DNA from: Adineta ricciae
Lineage: Eukaryota; Rotifera; Eurotatoria; Adinetida; Adinetidae
Direction of reading: 5' to 3'
Assembly (NCBI GenBank): GCA_905250025.1
Contig: CAJNOJ010000004.1
Coordinates: 124,001 to 188,000, forward strand
DNA length: 64,000 bases
Shown here one piece after another: positions 23,063 to 34,255 of this stretch. A program made the position numbers and the translations under genes. The first letter of the stretch is position 1, and every line of letters begins with the position of its first letter. A model generated the notes under the pieces. The model worked only from the letters and a program-made list of their open reading frames with translations. It ran no database searches and had not been told where the DNA came from.

Positions 23063-25179
23063 ATGGAGAGTATTCAGACATTGTCGATCATATCTCGAAG
23101 TACTAGTGATGGTCATCAAACGGTCGATGATGAACAACCGAACGATTTGAAAATCGAACATTTACAACGGCGACGATCGAGTCGAGTATGGCTTTTCGAT
23201 CAGTGTTGAATAAAAAACGGAAGAGAAACATGTTCTTTTTCGTTCTTCCTTTTCAGTTTACCTCGCTTCGATTTCTGCCCGATTCGATTTTATTGGCAGT
23301 TTTTTCTTATTTAACACCGCTTGACCTTATCCGATGTACTCGAGTATGTCATCGATGGTATCTTCTTGTCTCACGTCATCAGCAACTTTGGCGACGTCTT
23401 TTTCTTCGTCCGGAGAGCACTTGTGGTTATATCGGTGCAATTCATGTCCGACATGTGGAGCCATTCATTTCAGTACTCGGCACACGTTGTGGTTCGGCTT
23501 TGCTTTACATTGATCTGCCTGTCGAATTGATAACAGTTGATGTTCTACGTGAACTAGCTATACGTTGTCCAAATCTACAATATTTAACATTAGATTTTTC
23601 CTCGGCTATGCAATTACATGATTTCAATGATTTATATGAGTTTCCGTGCAATCTCAAACGTTTATGCATCTGTTTGTCCGAAGTGATCTTTCTTGAGGCG
23701 TTTATGCGTCGAATCTACGGGTATTTGTCCTCATTACAAACATTACATATTATTGGGACCATGGAGAAGCCGACGATCTCATCTCAGGATGATGTGAGCA
23801 ATTACGAAACGATCAATTTAGGTAAAATCAAAGCAAGTGCACCAAATCTGCGTGTCATCAATCTTTACGGCATCGGTTTTATCGACGATAGTCATGTCGA
23901 AGCCATTGCATCAGGCTGCATTCATCTTCAATGTTTGGCGTTGAATTATTGCATTCGAGTATGTGGAACTAGTTTCAAAGCACTCATGGCTCGGTGTAAG
24001 AAGATTCAGTGCTTGTTATTACAAAATACCGGTAAGAGAGAAAATGAAATCTGACTCGTGTAGTACTGGAACAGACGTTCTTTGGTCGATTCGATCGATC
24101 GATTAATTATCAACAAATGATATTTACAGGAGAAAATGTCTTACATTGATTGTTGTCCTATCGAGATAGTCCTTGAATAGGAAACAAAAATATCCAAGTT
24201 GATTTGCTGTTTTCATGTTATTCTTTGCCATGCTGAGAGATACTTTCATGATAAGAAGAAACATGAATAATTTGATTTCAGGTATTCAAGATGCAGGAAT
24301 GCTTGCTGTTAATTGGTCATCAACTCAACTTAAAGAATTGGATCTTGCCTCGACCGAATTGAGTGAAAAAGCTCTTTTAACGTTGTTTGCTGCCATGCCT
24401 AAATTTATGTACCTAGCCGTTCCGTTCTGTGATGGTTTTACAGATAAAGTAGTGTCTTTCTATGAGCTCGTTCGAAGTTAACGTTGTGTAAACTTAGGTT
24501 TTGAAAGTTCTTGTCGATCATGGGAAACTCAATGGCTGCCGTGCGCTGGATTTTAGTAATACAGTTAATTTGAGCGCTGAAGCAATGCATCGACTATTGA
24601 CAACATTGCCAAATATCACTCAACATCTTGAAGCATTGAGTTACACAGGCAATGGCGCGATTACTGAACAGTTCTGGATTGATACAATTCGATTTATTCA
24701 TAAGCTTAAGTATGAAAATGAAAATTTTGATTGAAGAACTTCTACTGAATGCTCATTGCATCATAGGATACTGATTGTCGGTACACCCTATAGCTGGTTT
24801 AGAGAAATGGCTCGTCGAATACATGTAGATCAAATATTAGATTCATGTGCCATGCATTGTCCAGATTTGCAGCGCTTGGAAATTCAATGGGATTCCGAAA
24901 CGGTTCGATATAGTGAGAATTCATCGAAATTTATCGATCACCTTCGGTATGTGAATTCTTTTCTCTTGATCTGTGTCGAAATATAGGGAACAAACCCTGT
25001 TCTCTAGGATAAAATGTCCAAAGCTACTGTCGTTTGTTCTTCCGGATGGTCCTTATTATGAAGGAACCAAGTCGAACTTTGAACGGGCTGAACGATCTAC
25101 CGTCGTGCGAACAACCAATATGTATAAAACAAGTATTATCAGTGCATTGCATTTTTACAATGAGTTGAGATTTAATTGA
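23063..25179 (+). CDS. F-box and leucine-rich repeat protein
   Basis: Six exons: 23063..23185, 23257..24031, 24282..24448, 24498..24709, 24767..24946 and 24987..25179, coding 549 residues. The frame is kept at every junction. The F-box near residues 43-85 reads L-R-F-L-P-D-S-I-L-L-A-V-F-S-Y-L-T-P-L-D-L, then R-V-C-H-R-W. It is followed by LRRs (for example C-P-N-L-Q-Y-L-T-L-D, L-R-V-I-N-L-Y-G-I-G-F, L-Q-C-L-A-L-N-Y-C, L-K-E-L-D-L-A-S-T). F-box proteins bind SKP1 in SCF ubiquitin ligases and the LRRs choose the substrate. The exon-1 start is supported because the frame at 23188 alone would begin inside the intron. No specific FBXL orthologue is assigned. Confidence 0.85.
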
Positions 25180-25344
25180 AGGCAAGGGCAAAAATATTTT
25201 TTTTTATATAAATAATAATTGATGATAAAATAAATACGTATTTGGATTCAAACAAGACTGAGTACTCGCGAATAAGTATGCTAGATAACTGTATGGATCT
25301 GAAATCAAAAACAGCTTACATTGTTTACGGCTTCGAACCAGCTT

Positions 25345-26382
25345 TTAGGAGGATTCGGCGTTCGATTCGTCCGTTCTTTGTCGTATAGTCATGCATACTA
25401 TACTATGCTTGAAAATATCATATGCAGCGACGTTGTACTCGTCTAATTTAAAACGAGAAGCTAAAAATGTGTTCAGAAGAGTCGATTTACCGTTCAAAAA
25501 TTTGCCCCTGCAAGTAAGATTCTGACTGTCTACTGGAACACCAGTCTTATCTTGAATTTTGCGTTTCAAATCTGCAATTGTAGTCGATGGTTTCACCTAT
25601 TCAAATATGCGATGAACCAATTGAAATATTTACGTAGAAGATACTCTACCGCCATAAGAATCTGTCGCCCAGTAATTATCTATGGGCAAAAACGAATATG
25701 ATATATACAGTTGGCAATATCATAGAATTGAGTAGTTACTTGAACAAAAATTTGAAAAGCATTCCCATTGTGAAGTGTGACAAGATCATCTTGCTCATTC
25801 TGATTGTCCCGTTGAATTCTTGAAAAATAAATTATATTTGTATAGAAATTTTCAATGACGAGACACAAAATCTTACCTATGGGCCGAGTTCGACTCCAGA
25901 ATAGTATTTTTATCAATAACTAGAGATTGTAGATTGATTGAAGTATTTCGAGCACGATTGATTTCCTGTTTGAGCAACTGAATATCTCTGTTCAATGAAG
26001 CGATGTTATCTTGTGTAGCACCTTGCTTTTGAATAAGTTGGCCCAATATATCTTGTATTTTACGAAGTTTCTCCAACGGTTTGCTTTTGATTTCTTCACT
26101 CAACTGATCATGCATATGCTGATAGAATAGATCGATTGTTTGGTGTGCTGCGATGCGCCATTGATCAAGATGAATAAAAGCAGGAGTCGAGTCAGGTTTG
26201 AAATGTTGGAAGTTGTCTGACAATATATTGATTTCATCAGCAAGAGGCAGTAATTTAGCATTTAGTTGATCTTTATGTTGTTTTAAATGATCGAGACATA
26301 TATCATTTCCACAACAATGACAAGTAGCACAAGACGAACTGTCACATTTTTGGATTGCACACGGTCGAATTGTTAAAGACAT
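25345..26382 (-). CDS. B-box-like zinc finger, coiled coil and ubiquitin-like domain fusion
   Basis: Five exons: 26382..25877, 25818..25740, 25679..25650, 25596..25491 and 25460..25345, coding 278 residues. Residues 8-40 carry a Cys/His cluster (C-A-T-C-H-C-C-G-N-D-I-C-L-D-H-L) like the B-box proteins at the right end of the window. It is followed by a helical region (D-Q-W-R-I-A-A-H-Q-T) and a coiled coil to about residue 165. The last 80 residues are ubiquitin-like: F-Q-I-F-V-Q-I-I-T-G-R-Q-I, then T-I-A-D-L-K-R-K-I-Q-D-K-T-G-V-P, then L-D-E-Y-N-V and C-M-T-I-R. A 30-nt intron (25490..25461) restores the ubiquitin alignment; without it a 10-residue in-frame insert would break the fold. There is no C-terminal Gly-Gly, so it is a fixed domain and not a conjugated tag. 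A role in ubiquitin signalling is inference. Confidence 0.75.
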
Positions 26383-26829
26383 AACTACGCTTGCTCACTG
26401 GGAAAAAGCAACAAAACAGAGTAACACGAAATAAAGTGCAGTGCTTGTTTTTTAAGCCGTTTTTATCGATCGCGAAAATCGTATGCAATACACACGGAGA
26501 AAGAAAAAGAAATACACGCATAAGATATTAGTCATTATTTTGTTACTCTACTCTTGTTCTTCTTGTTACTTGGAAAATTTCATTTACTTATTTTTATAGA
26601 TGTCTGCAGCTTTCATTTCATATGGAAGCTTGTTACGTTTTCAATTCGACAAAGAATGTCTGTTATTTACTAACATCGTAAAGAAATACCGTTTCGCATA
26701 GCTGGTAAAAGCGTAAAGTAAATACAGATTTCTTTCTCTTTGATTATGCATATACCAACGAATGACACGTGGAGATAAAGAAGAGGAAGAAAGTTCGAGG
26801 CGTAGCAAAAAATATTATTTTCATTTCAA
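26383..26829. other. Divergent promoter region
   Basis: Shared upstream region of the B-box/ubiquitin-like gene (minus) and the kinase gene (plus). AT-rich, no exon seen. Confidence 0.45.
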
Positions 26830-27492
26830 ATGACTTCATCGAAAAGGTCTCCTGAAGTGATTTTCATTGGCATTGCTGGTCCATCAGGTTGTGGAAAAAC
26901 GACTTATGCTAAACATCTCGTCCACCGTCTTCAATCACCTATTTCTGTTATTGGCTTGGATGATTTCTTCTATTGTACAAAGACTATCGAACATCCTATT
27001 CTCGGCCGGATTCGAAGTTTTGAAGAACCCGAAACTCTCCATGTAGAAAGTTTAGTAAACCTTTTGCAATCGCTCAAACAACATCCCGAAGACGTTACAC
27101 GTTATCGTCGAGGTGATATTTCTCTAACAGACAGCAGATACATTTATGTTGTTGTCGAAGGTTTTCTCCTCTTCGGCCTATCAGACAATTTAACATCTAT
27201 GTTTGATATTCGAATATTTTTCGATTCAACTATGGCTGAATGTCGTTTGAGACGATTTCGTCGTCGATCGAAAATTGCATCGCAAGTACCTGATGATCAA
27301 GTACAAGTAACAACTGATTTCCAGCAATGGTTCGATTATTTAGTCTGGGAGGAATATCTGAAACGACGTGATTTGCAAATGTCGAAAGCGGAGAAGATCT
27401 TTCATTCCGATCAGTATAAAAATCGTGATTATACGCAATTGGATGATTATCTGGATGCACGTTTGATAGAAATCATTGAAAAGAAATCATAA
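26830..27492 (+). CDS. P-loop nucleoside kinase-like protein (uridine/nicotinamide riboside kinase fold)
   Basis: Intronless, 220 residues. Walker A is G17-P-S-G-C-G-K23-T-T. Asp/Asp in G-L-D-D-F-F (about 43-48), the segment Y-V-V-V-E-G-F-L-L-F (Walker B-like) and an Arg-rich lid (R-L-R-R-F-R-R-R) fit the uridine kinase/NRK/phosphoribulokinase fold, which phosphorylates a nucleoside or small sugar with ATP. D-D-F-Y-near-K and the C-terminal W-E-E-Y-L-K-R-R resemble nicotinamide riboside kinases most. The substrate cannot be fixed from sequence alone. Cytosolic. Confidence 0.75.
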   Translation: MTSSKRSPEVIFIGIAGPSGCGKTTYAKHLVHRLQSPISVIGLDDFFYCTKTIEHPILGRIRSFEEPETLHVESLVNLLQSLKQHPEDVTRYRRGDISLTDSRYIYVVVEGFLLFGLSDNLTSMFDIRIFFDSTMAECRLRRFRRRSKIASQVPDDQVQVTTDFQQWFDYLVWEEYLKRRDLQMSKAEKIFHSDQYKNRDYTQLDDYLDARLIEIIEKKS

Positions 27493-27579
27493 TCTGCATT
27501 TATTTACGACGTTCTTTCATTGGTCATAAAAAGATAAGTTTGAATGATTTTTTTTCGTTTCATAAGCAAATAAATCGAC

Positions 27580-27870
27580 ATGTCATCAACTGCTAACTGG
27601 AAGACTACGACCGACCACCAAGATACACCGCTGTTGAACTTTCAGGATGTTTTACTATTGCTTGTGTTAATAGTCATTTGTTTACTTGTATTTTTTCTCT
27701 TTCTAACGTTTTGTCTCAAACAAAGACATCGAAATCGCATTGGTTTACAGTCATATCCGCCAATACATCAGCAAACAGAGTACACTATTGATTCTTCTGA
27801 GCTACCACCACCACCATATAATTGGCATCAACCATCTCCTCCTCCGCCTCCGTACTACACGTCGAAATAA
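27580..27870 (+). CDS. Small membrane protein with PPxY motif
   Basis: 96 residues. One transmembrane helix lies at about residues 28-48 (V-L-L-L-L-V-L-I-V-I-C-L-L-V-F-F). A basic stop-transfer R-H-R-N-R follows, then a Pro/Tyr-rich tail with P-P-P-P-Y-N-W and a second P-P-P-P-P-Y-Y. PPxY motifs bind WW domains of NEDD4-type ubiquitin ligases, so the layout suggests an adaptor at an endomembrane (compare NDFIP or WBP-type adaptors, though length and helix number differ). There is no N-terminal signal peptide. A polyadenylation-type AATAAA lies close to the stop. Confidence 0.7.
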   Translation: MSSTANWKTTTDHQDTPLLNFQDVLLLLVLIVICLLVFFLFLTFCLKQRHRNRIGLQSYPPIHQQTEYTIDSSELPPPPYNWHQPSPPPPPYYTSK

Positions 27871-28576
27871 ATGACATTTTCAGTTTTCAACAACTCAATA
27901 AACATACTTCTGCAATTGTAGTCTGCTTTTGCTTATCAATGACTATGAGCTTTCGAGATGAAGCGTAAATATTTGGATGTTAATAATTACCGAACTATTC
28001 ACATTTGTCTATAATCATCATTAATAGAAAGCACGCCAGCAGGCATTTATCGAATCGACAGATTCCATCACATATCTAAATAAACATCTCACTAATCCTA
28101 TTGATGTCAAAACTGACTATCGGCAAAGCTTGATAAATATTGTGCACCGAAAATATCTCCGATCGAGGTTCGAGCGAAGAAGAAAGAATTTCTTCTATTG
28201 CGTTTGCCCAGTCGATCAGAAATGCAGATCTTCCAATATTAATACCTTCTACTGTCTACTACTTTGTCAACAGATACTCATTTCAGTTGAATGTTGAAGG
28301 CGAACTTTATTTCAATTTATTTTCCTATTCATAATTAATAGGAAATCAAAGGGAATCTTTCGAAGTTTATTAATATAGAGTAGAAATAAGCGAAGTTCTA
28401 TTGAGAAGAATAGCTGTTTTCTCCTTCTTCTTCTAGTTTTCTCGTGTATTCAATCAATCTTTGTGTCGAGGCCGACTACATTAGTTGAAATAATGTTCTT
28501 CCATTCTCTGCTTGTTCTTTCGTAGACTTCTCAGAAGACATCACGTTTTCCATTCGAGCAGACCTATCGTCCTGTT
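27871..28576. other. Intergenic region before GPCR
   Basis: Holds one short frame (28140..28334) with no recognisable domain. Otherwise it is the 3' end of the PPxY gene and the upstream region of the receptor. Confidence 0.45.
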
Positions 28577-29830
28577 ATGAATTCATCCATAACTATTCAT
28601 CAAATCGAAATGCTCAATAGGTCATCTCTGATTATTCGGTGTTTAAGTATCTATGCTTTAATATTAGTTATTGTCGGTACGTTGGGTAATCTATTAACAA
28701 TCATCATTCTCTGTCGACGAAATCTTCGCCGCTATGTGACGATGCGGTATTTAGTAGTAGTTAGTGTATGTGATATCATTTCGTTATATGGATGGAATCT
28801 GAACAATTTCTATAAGTTTACCGTAAGTCAAAATCGAGACAATCTCGAAGAATTATCGTTGATTCATTGCCGAGTGATGTCGTATTTAACATTCGTTGGT
28901 TTACAATTATCGAGTTGGTGTTTAGCAGCTGTTAGTCTCGGTAAGTGAAATGACATTGGAGAAGAAATTAATCATTACAGCTGACAGTCAGAATGAGAAT
29001 AGATGGAAGCAAAGATCGATAGAATTCATAGCATTTTTAATCCTTTATTAGATCGATGTTTAAGTTTGTATTTTCTCACTTGGAAACAAAATTACGGGCG
29101 ATTAAGTCGAGCGAAATATCACATCGCATTTCTCGCATGCACCTGTCTACTTCTCAATTCGCACATACTTTTTCTCAACGGATATCGAATTCATTCGAAC
29201 AATGGAACAACAACGAAATGCTACGCGACACGAACAAATCCGAACTACATTTATCCGCAATGGGAACGAATTCATCTTGTTGTTTACAACTTATGTCCAT
29301 TTTCTATCATGTGTTTATGCAATGCCTATACTATTTATGCAACGATTCGTTCAGCTCGTATTCGCATGCCTACGACAGAACAATTGTCTCGTCATCGACA
29401 ATTGTCAGTGATGTTAATGATAGTCACATTTGTTTTTGTTCTTCTGACCTTACCGTCGTGTATTTATTACGTGTTTTTTCGCCATCGTATGTTGACAAAG
29501 CGTCACTCGCGTCTCTATCGACATATGGTACAGATTTCGTTGGGCAGTGTGCAGTTTACAGCACATGCAATCAATTTCTTTCTTTACTGCTTTTCGACGC
29601 GGAATTTTCGTAATGAATTACGTGATTTTCTCCGTGAAATCTGTTTCTATATCATAAAATCGAAACGAACAACAACAGCAACAACAAAGGATTTATCGAC
29701 AACAGAATTGAAAAAACAGTACCTGATGAAAAGTCGTCACAACAATCAAGAATCAACATTAGAAGATCAACAGACCGGACAACAATATGCATTGAAAGAT
29801 ATGCAGACAGTACTAATCAATGAGCAGTAG
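28577..29830 (+). CDS. Rhodopsin-like seven-transmembrane receptor (orphan GPCR)
   Basis: Two exons, 28577..28940 and 29052..29830, 380 residues. The 111-nt intron (GTAAGT...TTATTAG) splits the D-R-C motif at the end of TM3; only this acceptor keeps frame and avoids the stops at 28994 and 29000. TM1 has V-G-T-L-G-N-L-L-T-I, TM2 V-C-D-I-I-S-L, TM3 W-C-L-A-A-V-S-L-D-R-C, and TM7 N-F-F-L-Y-C-F-S-T-R-N-F-R-N-E-L. It has several N-terminal Asn-x-Ser/Thr sites and a Ser/Thr/Gln-rich tail. A peptide-receptor type similar to the first GPCR; ligand unknown. Confidence 0.85.
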
Positions 29831-30946
29831 CTCGAGAGTTCTAATTGACTCTTTCATAGTAAAAATGCATTGTAGAAAATTTCACTTGCAGTTCTGTTGT
29901 GGACGAACGTAGTTTTTTAATTTAGAGAGCACGCCTACGTCTGAGCTCAATAATAAATACAACAAAACGCAAAACACAAAAGTAAAAAAAGAATGGTTTG
30001 TCGAGTGTAGCAGAATGTTTTCAGAAGATATTCATAGGAACGAGTGGGATAGATTTTATGCATATAGAATGTAAAGCAAAAATCATCGTTACACTCTTTT
30101 ATGAATAGAAGTCATGTATATAATTGGTTTCAAATGTTGTCACACCTTTAAATAGTGACATATTTTTATCAATTGTCTCGAATTTATTATCGAGATGAAA
30201 TATTTTCTTATAAATTCTATCATCCTTTATTTTTACTTAACCCTTTAATGAAGAATAATGTTTCAAAACTATGTGAACTCAGGAAAACCTCATTGACGTT
30301 TTGAAACATCACTGGTTCTGGGAAGGTTAAGCCTTACAAGTGGTAATACCCAGTATGTAAGGTTTATTATGTAGTTCTTCAAAGAAGTGACACTTCGAAT
30401 TATTGAACTTTCTCAGTTTTTTAACTGTTCCTTATTTTTCTTTCATTACAGAGCTTCAAAATCATTTGATTTCAATCTTTAGAAATTAAATGCTTAGGAA
30501 TTTCTTTAAAAAAATTTTACGGTGACCGAAACCAGACTAAAACGTTTGTAAATTTTTCAAGCTACTGCTTTTTCTCCCTCTTTCAAGCTTTGGTTCCAAC
30601 GTTCGAAGTGTGTGAATATATTCACGGACATAGGTCCGGTGTCCTTAATTATCAAAACCAATGGTTTTGAAAGTTTTTCAATACCATGGTTCAAGTGTCT
30701 CAATCTAGATATTCATGTTTCGATTTTATAAGAAGCAATTCTTCGTCTTACGACGATAGCTTCATTCTTTTCACTCGACTCGTTCCCCCTCGTAATAACT
30801 CTGAATTAGCTGCTACAATTGACAAATCATTCAGCGAAACTGGAAACAAAATGATAAAACCTTCTCCTGAACTGTTCTTGATTAAATAATAGAAAAATAT
30901 TACTTCTCTTTTCTTGATTGTGGTTTTGAACTTAGTGCAGGATGGA
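29831..30946. other. Intergenic region with an imperfect inverted repeat
   Basis: No supported gene in 1.1 kb. An interrupted inverted repeat spans 30236-30331: outer 7-bp arms (CTTAACC / GGTTAAG) and inner 12-bp arms (30258-30269 and 30298-30309). A short frame at 30686-30889 has no recognisable domain. Confidence 0.5.
30236..30331. repeat. Nested inverted repeat
   Basis: Outer arms 30236-30242 and 30325-30331, inner arms 30258-30269 and 30298-30309, all perfect, with unpaired sequence between. It could form a stem-loop and may be the relic of a small foldback element. I saw no clear target-site duplication. Confidence 0.4.
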
Positions 30947-33089
30947 TTACTGCTCTCTAATACACTCCTCGATATCTTCGAGGATAGTATCAACGTGGTT
31001 ATCATCATTAGGGGTGTCTCCAATGTTGTTTTCAGGTACCATTTCTAGGAAAATGAAAACAATGTTTACGTCAGCGTTCAACTGATAGAAATACTCTTAC
31101 CTGGACGAGTACTTGATGAATCGACGATCACTTGTATATATATGGTATCATCTTTTATATACAAGTTTTTGTGCTGATGGATGACTTCTAAATCGACGAA
31201 TTTTTTTATACCATAACCTTGGTTCATCATGGTATCTGGTCGCTCAAAACACTTGGAGTGAAAATCAGACCATATCTCTTCAGAAAGATGTTGTTCAATG
31301 CCATTAATTCTAGTTTGATCTACTAGTACGAATTGTAGTCTACATGACAATGGCCATATTAAACGATCATCGTGATCACCGCGTAGTAAAACAGCATATA
31401 TGGACATGTGCGTTCCTCTGACATCGGCATCTCCATGTGGATATAATCTCACGCACATATTGTAACCTGACGGTGTGATGAAAGTTGGAGAGTACATGGA
31501 CTGTTGTCTCTGCGTTTGCGCATCGTCTAGTAATAAAGAGAGCATCATTAGTGATTGGTTCAGAAAAGGGAGAGTATTAATGTGAAGTTTGTCAAGAGCA
31601 GTCAGTTGACTATTAATAACTACTAACTGATTACAGTCCATGTATTCATAGATTACCCGGTGAATAATGTCCTTTTTATAATGACTTAAAATGTCCGAAG
31701 ATTAGCTTCTAAAGAGATCAGTAAGAAAAAAAAACCGGTGAAACATCGAGAATAGATTCCATCTAACACGTAAAAAAGATCCGGTCTGTATTTCGAAAAA
31801 ACTGGTAGATCTTTCAAAAGGGTCTTCTTGTATTGCTAAATAAGGTCAAATTTGAGGGTGTGACGTACGAAATTTGTCTTCAAGACCAGAAATCTGCCAT
31901 GTAATCATTCCATCAGAGTTGACAAAGAGGCCATTTTGTTCTTCTAAGGACAAATAGTGGTTTTGTTGTAGTTGAGATTCAGCCCCATTATATAGCACTG
32001 GTCTATAATCGCTAATTGCGATATTATTTATATTAATATGTGAATGTGTCGATAAACCGCGCGATTGTAAACGACTTTCTTCAGTACCACAAGTAGCCTA
32101 AAAACGACAAGTGCTTCATCTATGTTTTATATCACATATTATCATACCGATCCACTTCGAACGCTTCCATGATGATATTCATCGATATGCCGCTGGAAAA
32201 AAAGTAAGAAAAATGATTATTTCAGTGAAAATATGTTTCATATATGCATATACCTGATAGAGTTGAAGCCTGTTGGTCCATTGGCACAAGAAACACTTGA
32301 CCAAGGATTCGTTCAAATAATTGAAAGCACCTCGATCAAACCACGCCTAGAAGATTGAAGAAAAATATGAAGAGTAACTTTTCATGTTTTCTATTGTACC
32401 TCGCTTTTCGAAGTCACTTCGCCACAATTGTTACATTGTATTTCACTAAAAATATACAGGAAAGTTGATAAATAACAGGATATTAGAACAACTTACTGTG
32501 GCTTCATTTTTATACAATTCGCGCACACTCGATCACCACAAGCTAACTGATACGGTTGGCGCAAAAGGAGTGTGCAGATCCCACAAGTATAATGTTTTCC
32601 GAAATCTCCTATATTTCCGACGTTATAACCAGAACTCGAGTCAGTAGCGTTCCGCTTCGGTGCCGGCAGATCATCGGCATACCCATAGTGCCGTTTAATA
32701 TTTATTCGTTCTGCGTCCATCGATGATGCTTGATGCTGTGAATCTTTTTCAGCACCAGCCGCATTTCTTATGTGCGCACTTAAAGAGCGTTCATCGATAG
32801 ATCGAAATTTCCCCTCAACCTTTGGAGTTTGTTTCACAGGGTCCTTTACATCTTCGCGATTCTTGCAGTAAACATAAATCACTCGGACTTGTGAAAACTG
32901 GTATATTGGATCTTTGATCAGCGTTGATTTAACGTCTAACGGAACGAACAATTTGAACTCATCCACAGTTGTATTACGCTGTGTTATGTGCGCAATCAGA
33001 GCATTCAGATCCTTAACAATTGTTATTTGAGGAATGTTGGTAAGTTTTGCTGATGTCTGCGACACCAGCAGAACCGTTTCAACAGCCAT
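30947..33089 (-). CDS. TRAF-like protein: unknown N-terminal module, RING-type finger, zinc fingers, MATH domain
   Basis: About eight exons starting at 33089. Residues 1-80 form an unknown module whose strand V-R-V-I-Y-V-Y-C also occurs in the genes at 34731-35425 and 47567-47998. A charged linker follows, then a RING-like finger (C-G-I-C-T-L-L-L, A-C-G-D-R-V-C-A-N-C-I, C-N-N-C) near residues 170-210, in which Asp replaces the usual His of the fourth ligand. Next come a second Cys/His region (C-F-L-C-Q-W-T-N-R, H-I-D-E-Y-H-H) and a MATH domain (D-G-M-I-T-W-Q-I-S-G-L, then S-M-Y-S-P-T-F, then G-Y-N-M-C-V-R-L-Y). The MATH domain is split by a large intron of about 330 nt. A short acidic exon ends the protein at R-E-Q. 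TRAF-like proteins link receptors to ubiquitin signalling; the role here is inferred. Confidence 0.8.
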
Positions 33090-33962
33090 AATTAACTTGT
33101 GATGCTTAAAAATCGAAATTATTATTAATCGATAAACTCAAAAGGAAAGTCACTTACCTCAGAACTATAATGAAGTTGTTACTAATGAAGTTTAAATAAT
33201 CTAGAAAAGAAATCGTTCTGATTAGTTCATCAGTATATTATAGTCTAAAACATAATGGTTGAGTAAGATGTTAATACGTATAGAAAAAGAATAAGCACAA
33301 TGACTAAAACATTGACAAAAAATATACATATCAACACTACTCAGATACTATTCAATATCAAAGACAAAAAACTGATGTTAAAACATTTGAACAACCACTT
33401 GCGTTACATAAAATTAAATCGATTCCATATTAATTGATTTCACCATCAAGTATTTCTCATTTCAAGTTCTGCTGATAGGAAAAAAGTTAGCATCCTGTTT
33501 GCACCTGCAGGTATATGATCTGCGCAAACCAGTCATGCTTATATGTACCCATGGAAGGGATGACGAAGATATAATTTAATCTTCATTCTATAAAACATGA
33601 AAACTTTCATTTTCTCTTACGTAATCGTATGAAAAGGTATCATTAGTAAGTACATGGAAAACGATTGTTGATCGAAATTCTGTACACAAAACAACGATCT
33701 TGTTAATATCAAATGCTCATGATGAGAAAAATTAACAACTACATCAAGAGCGTGAGAGCTCACAGGAAAGCTGACTTGATGGGCTCTGCCTTTTGGCGTT
33801 CAAAGTGTATAAGTGGCACCAGCTCCCGTGGGATATAGAAAACTTCAAAAGAATTCGTTTTTATCGAACTTTTTCTCGCAATAAGATGTGCGCAGCCTGA
33901 AAAAGCCAGTTCAATAAGCACGAGTACTTTTGAGATTGTTCACACCCAACTAGCAACTGTAC
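33090..33962. other. Upstream region of the TRAF-like gene
   Basis: No exon recognised. AT-rich sequence runs up to the foldback element. Confidence 0.45.
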
Positions 33963-33970
33963 ATACAATC
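33963..33970. repeat. Left target-site duplication
   Basis: ATACAATC directly flanks the left end of the foldback element. The identical octamer flanks the right end at 34248-34255. Confidence 0.75.
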
Positions 33971-34247
33971 CAAGGGGGGGGGGGGTAGGCGAAAAGTCGA
34001 TACTCCAGTATACTCTGCGTACTCCCTTGATGAATTGTAAGTATCCTTGAGGTTTTTCTCAGTGTTTTCAACTCCACCAATGACCAGTATTACAATACAC
34101 CAGTTGGAGTACAATGCAACTGGTGTATTGTAATACTGGTCATTGGTGGAGTTGAAAACACTGAGAAAAACCTCAAGGATACTTACAATTCATCAAGGGA
34201 GTACGCAGAGTATACTGGAGTATCGACTTTTCGCCTTTTCCCCCTTG
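33971..34247. mobile_element. Non-autonomous foldback element (hAT-like MITE)
   Basis: The core is a perfect inverted repeat: arms 33988-34106 and 34117-34235 are exact reverse complements over 119 bp, around a 10-base loop. Outside the arms the element ends in CAAGGGGG... on the left and ...CCCCCTTG on the right, and it is flanked by identical 8-bp repeats ATACAATC. Eight-base duplications and ends beginning CA-A/G-G-G are typical of hAT transposons, so this looks like a short non-coding hAT-type element. The left G-run is longer than its partner, as is common for homopolymers. Perfect arms imply a recent insertion or recent copying. The duplicated target argues against a sequencing foldback artefact. 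Confidence 0.8.
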
Positions 34248-34255
34248 ATACAATC
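34248..34255. repeat. Right target-site duplication
   Basis: ATACAATC, identical to 33963-33970, directly after the right end of the foldback element. Confidence 0.75.

Noticed and set aside
31530..31641. Separate MATH-only gene with its own ATG at 31641
   Set aside because: The residues before D-A-Q-T-Q are intron sequence; the upstream exon ends in the first MATH strand and joins here.
33975..33985. Poly-G run as a G-quadruplex
   Set aside because: It is one homopolymer at the end of a transposon, paired with the C-run at the other end; no four-tract arrangement.
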